Of a stretch of 33,788 nucleotides of DNA, positions 28,932 through 33,788 are shown one piece after another. The DNA lies in the IMG/VR virus record IMGVR_UViG_3300011115_000331, positions 1-33,788 of that record. The stretch is one strand, 5' to 3'. A program made the translations under genes and the position numbers. The notes below the pieces were generated by a model, which saw nothing but the letters and a program-made list of their open reading frames with translations, was not told the origin of the DNA and did no database searches. Source of the stretch: a virus. The first letter of the stretch is position 1; the number at the start of each line of letters is the position of its first letter.

Positions 28932-29777
28932 ATGGCGCAGACACTGCAAAGCTACATTACTGCTGTCAGATACCTGTTGCACGATGCAAACGCAAACTTT
29001 TACACCAACAGTCAGCTAACTGACTACATCAATGGTGCGAGAGCGCGTGTTGTTCGTGATACAGGGTGTCTCCGCACGGTCCAAACAAGTCAAGTACCTT
29101 GTACCCCGGTGGCTGGTGGAAGAAACCCTGTTATTTGGTCATCCGGCTTAACTGTAAGTGCGGGTGATTATGTATTTTCCAATATCTATATTTATGCGGT
29201 AACTGTCGGCGGTGTTTTGGGGAACAACCCTAATTATCCATCGTCAACCGACATTTACCCGCCAAGTACACCGTTTACCAGCGGCACGGCTACAGTTCAG
29301 TACGCCGGTCCCTCAGAATTAATTAATTATTCCTGTTTGCCGTCTGGAGTTTTGACTCTGGACGTCATCAACATTAACCTCTATTGGGGAAATTCCAGAA
29401 TACCGTTGCGGTATATGCCTTGGACTGACTTTAACGCACAACTGCGTTACTGGCAAAACCGTATCGGGACACCGGTTGCTTACAGCATTTATGGGCAATC
29501 TCAAATCTATATTGGACCCGTTCCTGACATAGCTTACGTAATTGATTTAGATACGGTTCTCTTGCCAACAGATTTAGTGAATCTGTCTGATGCGGATAAT
29601 ATTAACGAACCGTTTTCTTCTACAGTTAAGTTTTATGCTGCTTACCTTGCTAAATATTATGAACAGTCGTTTGGCGAGGCTGAGATTTATTTAGGTCAGT
29701 ACAAGCAACAAATTCAAGCGGTTCAGGCGTCCATTTACACCCGGAGACTGCCTGACCCTTACTCTAGAGCGTACTAG
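28932..29777 (+). CDS. Head-tail adaptor protein (gp4/gp11-like role)
   Basis: Encodes 281 residues. The N-terminal MAQTLQSYITAVRYLLHDAN and SQLTDYINGARARVVRDTGC form the helical adaptor core seen in podoviral head-tail joining proteins. A beta-rich middle follows, then a C-terminal helix (EPFSSTVKFYAAYLAKYYEQ). It should attach to the portal and carry the nozzle protein encoded immediately downstream. Place, size and fold support the call; no sequence family is certain. Confidence 0.72.
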   Translation: MAQTLQSYITAVRYLLHDANANFYTNSQLTDYINGARARVVRDTGCLRTVQTSQVPCTPVAGGRNPVIWSSGLTVSAGDYVFSNIYIYAVTVGGVLGNNPNYPSSTDIYPPSTPFTSGTATVQYAGPSELINYSCLPSGVLTLDVININLYWGNSRIPLRYMPWTDFNAQLRYWQNRIGTPVAYSIYGQSQIYIGPVPDIAYVIDLDTVLLPTDLVNLSDADNINEPFSSTVKFYAAYLAKYYEQSFGEAEIYLGQYKQQIQAVQASIYTRRLPDPYSRAY

Positions 29778-29780
29778 GTC

Positions 29781-31757
29781 ATGGCTGCCGCAGAACAAAA
29801 GAAATCGTATGAAGTCGTTAAAAACTTTCGTGGAATAAACACGAAAGCTAACCGCACGGCTATTGGTGACGATGAGTTTTTTTGGCTTGAGAACGCCATG
29901 CCAGTGGGATACGCCAACTTAAAAATTACGCCTACTTTTGACAATGTGGGCAGCATTACGTTTTCAAATACGGTTGTTAATTTCTTCTCAGCAAACATTG
30001 GCTTAGATGATTATTTGATAGCGTTTGAAAATAACGGTAGTTGCGAGTACGTCAATCTGACAACCAATACCAAAGGAACGCTAGCATCTGCTGGCACGTT
30101 CTCTACTAGCGGCATGAACATTAGCCAATGGAAAAACGAACGTGTTTTAATTAGTGACCCGGCTAAAGGATATTTTACGTGGGATGGAACTAACTTAGTT
30201 TCTATTGGTTCTGTTGGTTCTATTGGTATTGTTAGCGGAGGGTCAGGATATACGTCTGCTCCTGCTGTAATTATTTCTGCTCCAAATCAAACGGGAGGAA
30301 TACAGGCAACTGCTGCTGCTACTATTTCTGCTAATGCTGTTTCTTCTATTTTTTTATTAGAGGCTGGTTCTGGATATACGTCTTCCCCAACAATAACATT
30401 TAATGGTGGCGCTGGTTCAGGAGCTAATGCGGTAGCGTCTATTACAACATTTGTTCAAAACACTGTATCTGTTTTTGTGACAAGCGGTGGAACAGGATAT
30501 ACGTCTAATCCTAATGTAGCTATTTCAGGTGGCGGCGGTACTAATGCAGCAGGTCAAGCTATTACTAGCGGAAACATTGTGACGCAAGTAATTATGACTA
30601 ATGTAGGGTCTGGATATACCAACTCATCAAATATTACAGTCACTTTTTCCGGCGGCGGTGGAAGTAATGCAACGGCTAAAGCTATTATTAATAGCGAAAC
30701 CAATTCAGGTATTCAGTCGTTTTCTGGACGGGTTTGGATTTCTAGCGGAAGAACTGTTTATTACTCAGCCGCTGGCTCATACAGTGACTTTGTAACGGTG
30801 TCGGCTGGTACGGTAGTTCTTACTGATGCTACATTACATGGAAACATTATTCAGCTATTGTCGGCTAATAACTTTTTGTATATTTTTGGTGACGATAGCA
30901 TTAACGTGTTTTCTGATGTTCGAGTAACGTCAACTGGCGCGACATTGTTTACAAATACTAACGTCAGCGCGTCCGTAGGCACAAAGCTAGCGTATGCTAT
31001 TTTCCCGTATTTTCGTTCTGTGTTGTTTATGAATGACTACGGTGTTTATGCGCTAGTAGGCTCAACAACATCTAAAATATCGGACTCGTTAGACGGTATA
31101 TTTCCTAACGTGGATTTTATAACTGGAAATGTTAGCGGTGGTCAGGTTCTTCTAAACAACATTTTGTGTGCTGCATTTAATTTTAGGTATACAGGTGGTT
31201 TAGGAACATCAAGTAGCACAAGATACATACAAGCTATTTTCTTTGAGAAGAAATGGTTTTTTACTAGCGCAGGTAACAATTTAAAGTTTGTTACTTCTGT
31301 GCCGGTAGGTGGAAAAATTACGTTGTATGGAACAGACGGAAATTCGTGCATAAAGATGTATGCAAACACAACTGCAAGTATTAATAGTTACGTGCAAACG
31401 TCTTTAAATCCGATGAAAGACCCAATTAGGACTAAACAGGCTTTAAAAGTTGGAATTGAGGCAACGCTAACCAATTCTTCATTTATTAGCGTTTCAGTTG
31501 ATTCGGAAACTGGCTCTAGTCCTGTTGTGGATTTGGGCCAAACAGTAAATTGGATAAATAATTTTTCTAGCATTATTCCGTGGACTAACAATAGTTCAAC
31601 AGTAATTAATTGGACTACTGGTTCTACAGGCTACACGTTGTACAAAACAGATGCCAAGCAATATGGCAAATACTTGGGTATGACCGTGACATCAACCAAT
31701 CCCGGCGTTGTGTACAACGGTTTTGAATATGAACATGAATTGAGAGTGAGGTTCTAA
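29781..31757 (+). CDS. Nozzle/stabilisation-type tail protein with inserted repeats
   Basis: Encodes 658 residues. The start YEVVKNFRGINTKANRTAIG and WLENAMPVGYANLKITPTFD match podoviral nozzle proteins (T7 gp12 / P22 gp10 role). A beta-propeller-like part (WDG, WKNERVLISDP, FSGRVWISSGRTVYYSA) is interrupted at about residues 147-310 by four repeats of roughly 40 residues, each with GSGYT or GTGYT. The C-terminus has a W-x-N-N repeat like that in the fibre gene at 224. It should plug and extend the tail and probably anchor fibres. Confidence 0.7.
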   Translation: MAAAEQKKSYEVVKNFRGINTKANRTAIGDDEFFWLENAMPVGYANLKITPTFDNVGSITFSNTVVNFFSANIGLDDYLIAFENNGSCEYVNLTTNTKGTLASAGTFSTSGMNISQWKNERVLISDPAKGYFTWDGTNLVSIGSVGSIGIVSGGSGYTSAPAVIISAPNQTGGIQATAAATISANAVSSIFLLEAGSGYTSSPTITFNGGAGSGANAVASITTFVQNTVSVFVTSGGTGYTSNPNVAISGGGGTNAAGQAITSGNIVTQVIMTNVGSGYTNSSNITVTFSGGGGSNATAKAIINSETNSGIQSFSGRVWISSGRTVYYSAAGSYSDFVTVSAGTVVLTDATLHGNIIQLLSANNFLYIFGDDSINVFSDVRVTSTGATLFTNTNVSASVGTKLAYAIFPYFRSVLFMNDYGVYALVGSTTSKISDSLDGIFPNVDFITGNVSGGQVLLNNILCAAFNFRYTGGLGTSSSTRYIQAIFFEKKWFFTSAGNNLKFVTSVPVGGKITLYGTDGNSCIKMYANTTASINSYVQTSLNPMKDPIRTKQALKVGIEATLTNSSFISVSVDSETGSSPVVDLGQTVNWINNFSSIIPWTNNSSTVINWTTGSTGYTLYKTDAKQYGKYLGMTVTSTNPGVVYNGFEYEHELRVRF

Positions 31758-31758
31758 A

Positions 31759-32292
31759 ATGGCTGTCCCAAATACTTTTGCAAACGCAACTACTTCAATA
31801 CCGTTATCTCAGCTTGATACGAACTTTGCTACAGCTATCACGCTTGGTAACACGGCTGTTCAGCTTGGTAATACCGTTACTACGTTAAATAATATGACGT
31901 TTCCAAACGTCACTATTACTAGTGGTAGTGTTACAAATGCAACCATGACTAATGGTACTTATACCAATTACACGGAAAGTGTAGTTGCTATAGGCACTGT
32001 TACAAGTACAAATACGCTTGCGCTGACTAACGGCACAGTCCAGACAGCTACTCTGACAGCTTCTACTGCTTGCACATTTACGATGCCAACAGCTACGGCT
32101 GGAAAATCATTTGTTCTTTTGCTAAAGCAAGCGGCATCTACTGGTAACGGTTCTGCGACATTTACTGGCGTTAAATGGGGTGCTGCTGGTGCGCCAACCA
32201 TTACTGCTACAGCCGGAAAAATGGATATTTTGACTTTTATCAGTGACGGCACAAACTGGTACGGTTCAATTGCTCAAGGCTACACACCGTAA
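31759..32292 (+). CDS. Fibre-associated protein, beta-rich
   Basis: Encodes 177 residues. MAVPNTFANATTSIPLSQLD followed by FATAITLGNTAVQLGNTV is a familiar opening of phage fibre or base proteins. A Thr-rich beta-helix-like middle follows (TSGSVTNATMTNGTYTN), and the end FISDGTNWYGSIAQGY looks like a small head domain. It is likely a tail-fibre component that attaches to the nozzle and interacts with the glycine-rich adhesin downstream. Confidence 0.7.
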   Translation: MAVPNTFANATTSIPLSQLDTNFATAITLGNTAVQLGNTVTTLNNMTFPNVTITSGSVTNATMTNGTYTNYTESVVAIGTVTSTNTLALTNGTVQTATLTASTACTFTMPTATAGKSFVLLLKQAASTGNGSATFTGVKWGAAGAPTITATAGKMDILTFISDGTNWYGSIAQGYTP

Positions 32293-32301
32293 GAGGTAAA
32301 T

Positions 32302-33177
32302 ATGTTTGCTTATACTAAATTGATGCAAGCAATGGCTGGTGGATTAATTGCCCCTACTGCTGTTGAATACTTGGTCGTTGCTGGCGGCGGTGGTTCTGGT
32401 GGTCACGCTAATAATGACAAGGCTGGTGCTGGTGGTGGAGCTGGTGGATATAGAACTGCATCAGGATTTTCTGTAGCTAGTGGAACTTCATATACGGTAA
32501 CTGTTGGCGGCTCAGGTGCTGGTGGTGGTTCTTCATCTCAAGGAGGTAACGGAAGCCAGTCAGTTTTTTCAACGATTACTTCTACTGGTGGCGGTGGTGG
32601 TGGTGCTGGTGTTGGAGGTCTTGGTCCGGGTGTTCCGTGGGATGGTCTAAGTGGCGGTTCTGGTGGCGGTGCTACTAGAAATGGCGTTGGAGGAACAGGT
32701 ACATCAGGTCAAGGAAATGCTGGTGGTAATGGTGGAGCATCAGATTCTGGTGCTGGTGGCGGTGGAGCTGGAGGCGCTGGAACTGATTCTTCATCTGGCT
32801 CTGGGGCAAATGGTGGAAATGGCACAACAGCCTCATCTGCATTAGGAGGTGGCACTTACGCTGGCGGTGGCGGTGGTGGTGGTAATTCTAGTAGTGGTGG
32901 TAGTGGTGGCTCTGGTGGTGGCGGTGCTGGCGGCGCAACAAATGCTGATGGAACTCCCGGAGGAACTAATACTGGCGGCGGTGGTGGCGGTCCAGGTGGT
33001 GGCGCAAATGCTGCTAGAAATGGTGTAGCTGGCGGTTCTGGCATTGTTATTATTAGTTATCCATCCACAAATGCTGATTTAGCTTCTATTGGTGCTGGTT
33101 TAACTTATACAAAAACTACATCAGGTGGCAATACTATTTATACGTTTACTGCTGGTACTGGCAGCATTTCATGGTGA
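32302..33177 (+). CDS. Glycine-rich adhesin (tail tip protein)
   Basis: Encodes 291 residues. YLVVAGGGGSGG starts a Gly-rich domain (about residues 28-245) of the Gly_rich_2 (PF21722) type, with many GG runs, consistent with packed polyglycine II helices as in adhesin tips of some tailed phages. The chain then reads GGSGIVIISYPS and a beta end (LTYTKTTSGGNTIYTFTAG). It probably binds the host surface. GAGGTAAAT precedes the ATG. Composition and codon repetition make it a likely site of rapid variation. Confidence 0.8.
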   Translation: MFAYTKLMQAMAGGLIAPTAVEYLVVAGGGGSGGHANNDKAGAGGGAGGYRTASGFSVASGTSYTVTVGGSGAGGGSSSQGGNGSQSVFSTITSTGGGGGGAGVGGLGPGVPWDGLSGGSGGGATRNGVGGTGTSGQGNAGGNGGASDSGAGGGGAGGAGTDSSSGSGANGGNGTTASSALGGGTYAGGGGGGGNSSSGGSGGSGGGGAGGATNADGTPGGTNTGGGGGGPGGGANAARNGVAGGSGIVIISYPSTNADLASIGAGLTYTKTTSGGNTIYTFTAGTGSISW

Positions 33178-33182
33178 TTGAT

Positions 33183-33554
33183 ATGGCTCATTACGCATTT
33201 TTAGATAGTAATAATGTAGTTACAGAAGTAATAACAGGAAACCATGAAGATGAGGGCGGCATTGATTGGGAAGTTTGGTATGGGGATTTTCGAGGTCAAG
33301 TATGCAAGCGTACTAGTTACAATACTAGAGGTAATGTTCACGCTAATGGCGGCGTTCCGTTTCGCGGCAATTATGCTGGTATAGGTTATATCTACCGCGA
33401 AGATATAGATGCGTTTGTGCCTCCGCAGCCATTTCAAAGTTGGACGTTAAACGCTAATTTTGTTTGGCAAGCTCCAGTTGATATGCCAAACGACAATCAA
33501 ATATATAACTGGAACGAATCCAATCAAGCATGGGAGGTAATAAGTGGGACTTAA
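33183..33554 (+). CDS. Small conserved tail-region protein
   Basis: Encodes 123 residues from ATG 33183, which gives the typical MAHYAFLDSNNVVTEVI start of this common phage family; an ATG at 33171 would overlap the upstream stop and add four residues. DWEVWYGDFRGQVCKRTSYN and PFRGNYAGIGYIYREDIDAF are conserved in such proteins, with no activity assigned. It lies next to fibre and adhesin genes, suggesting a virion or fibre-assembly role. The stop overlaps the following GTG-started gene by 11 bases. Confidence 0.72.
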   Translation: MAHYAFLDSNNVVTEVITGNHEDEGGIDWEVWYGDFRGQVCKRTSYNTRGNVHANGGVPFRGNYAGIGYIYREDIDAFVPPQPFQSWTLNANFVWQAPVDMPNDNQIYNWNESNQAWEVISGT

Positions 33555-33788
33555 TGCGTTCACAAAAACGGGAAACACTATTACGTTTACGGCTAACGTA
33601 GCAGCTCCTACGCCTGTTCAATGCGTTTCTACAACACTTGGCGGCAACCAGTACCGTGTCATCAATACAGGCACAATAACGGTGTTTTTAGGCTATGGAA
33701 GTACGTCAGCAGAAGCTACAAACAATGCTGTTGTCGTGACAAGCTCACAAACAGCGTTTCCTCTGTTGCCGAGTACGGATGAAATTTT
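33544..33788 (+). CDS. Small beta-rich virion protein, 5' part (continues at position 1)
   Basis: GTG at 33544, with GGGAGGT about seven bases upstream, opens a frame that runs off the window end and continues at base 130 of the left end, finishing at 214. The full product is 109 residues, beginning MGLNAFTKTGNTITFTANVA. The one difference in the overlap makes residue 40 Ile here and Ser in the left copy. The beta-rich sequence with TPGDGL end marks it as paralogous to the protein at 9236-9589. A fibre-accessory role is inferred from its neighbours. Confidence 0.72.
   Translation, partial: MGLNAFTKTGNTITFTANVAAPTPVQCVSTTLGGNQYRVINTGTITVFLGYGSTSAEATNNAVVVTSSQTAFPLLPSTDEI
33660..33788. repeat. 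Terminal direct repeat (contig overlap), right copy
   Basis: Identical to 1-129 except T at 33662 against G at base 3. See the left copy for interpretation. The variant changes one codon from AGC (left) to ATC (right), so it could be a population polymorphism or a read-edge error. Confidence 0.9.

Noticed and set aside
32856-33044. Proline-rich minus-strand frame
   Set aside because: Reversed glycine codons of the adhesin (GGN to NCC) give proline; there is no start signal.
1-33788. CRISPR array, insertion sequence, integrase or lysogeny repressor
   Set aside because: No regularly spaced direct repeats, transposase motifs, tyrosine or serine recombinase motifs, or CI-like repressor were seen.

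Overview
The window is one complete tailed-phage genome, cut open inside a gene. The last 129 bases repeat the first 129 with a single mismatch, so the molecule closes into a circle of about 33,659 bp. Terminase, portal, scaffold-like, capsid, adaptor, nozzle and ejection-like genes are present. There is no tail tube, sheath or tape-measure gene, which indicates a short-tailed (podovirus-type) virion. No integrase, repressor, RNA polymerase, DNA polymerase, primase or helicase is recognisable, so it is probably virulent and depends on host replication and transcription. Strong Shine-Dalgarno sites and sigma70-like promoters fit a Gram-negative host. A freshwater proteobacterium is a guess from protein style only.

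Layout. Transcription diverges from an AT-rich control region (about 18.4-19.0 kb) holding two long palindromes, a leftward promoter and a weaker rightward promoter. Leftward (18.4 down to 10.6 kb) lies the early/recombination arm. First comes a run of very small genes, including two single-helix membrane peptides and a Cys-rich peptide. A pseudoknot-capable terminator and a GC-richer stretch without a clear gene follow. A second promoter then precedes coiled-coil proteins, a YqaJ-type exonuclease, a RecT-type annealing protein, RusA resolvase, an HNH endonuclease, a glycosyltransferase and a PD-(D/E)XK-like nuclease.

Rightward (19.0 kb through the end and round to 10.5 kb) lies the late arm: small genes, a second glycosyltransferase, terminase large subunit, a putative DNA-binding protein, a zinc-ribbon protein, portal, three small basic ORFs (two of 13 codons), a promoter with hairpins, scaffold-like proteins, major capsid protein, small beta-rich virion proteins, adaptor, nozzle, fibre and glycine-rich adhesin proteins. 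After the circle junction come a repeat-bearing fibre, a small membrane protein, four large ejection-type proteins, lysis genes (membrane proteins, holin, M15 endolysin) and two basic proteins. The two arms converge on a terminator hairpin at about 10.55-10.61 kb.

How it works together (inference). The exonuclease/annealing pair and RusA would make and resolve recombination intermediates on DNA copied by the host replisome. Packaging uses the terminase and portal. Basic peptides may help condense DNA. The long internal proteins would be ejected to form the entry channel. The repeat-rich fibres, the glycine-rich adhesin and an unusual repeat insertion in the nozzle look like the host-recognition surface.
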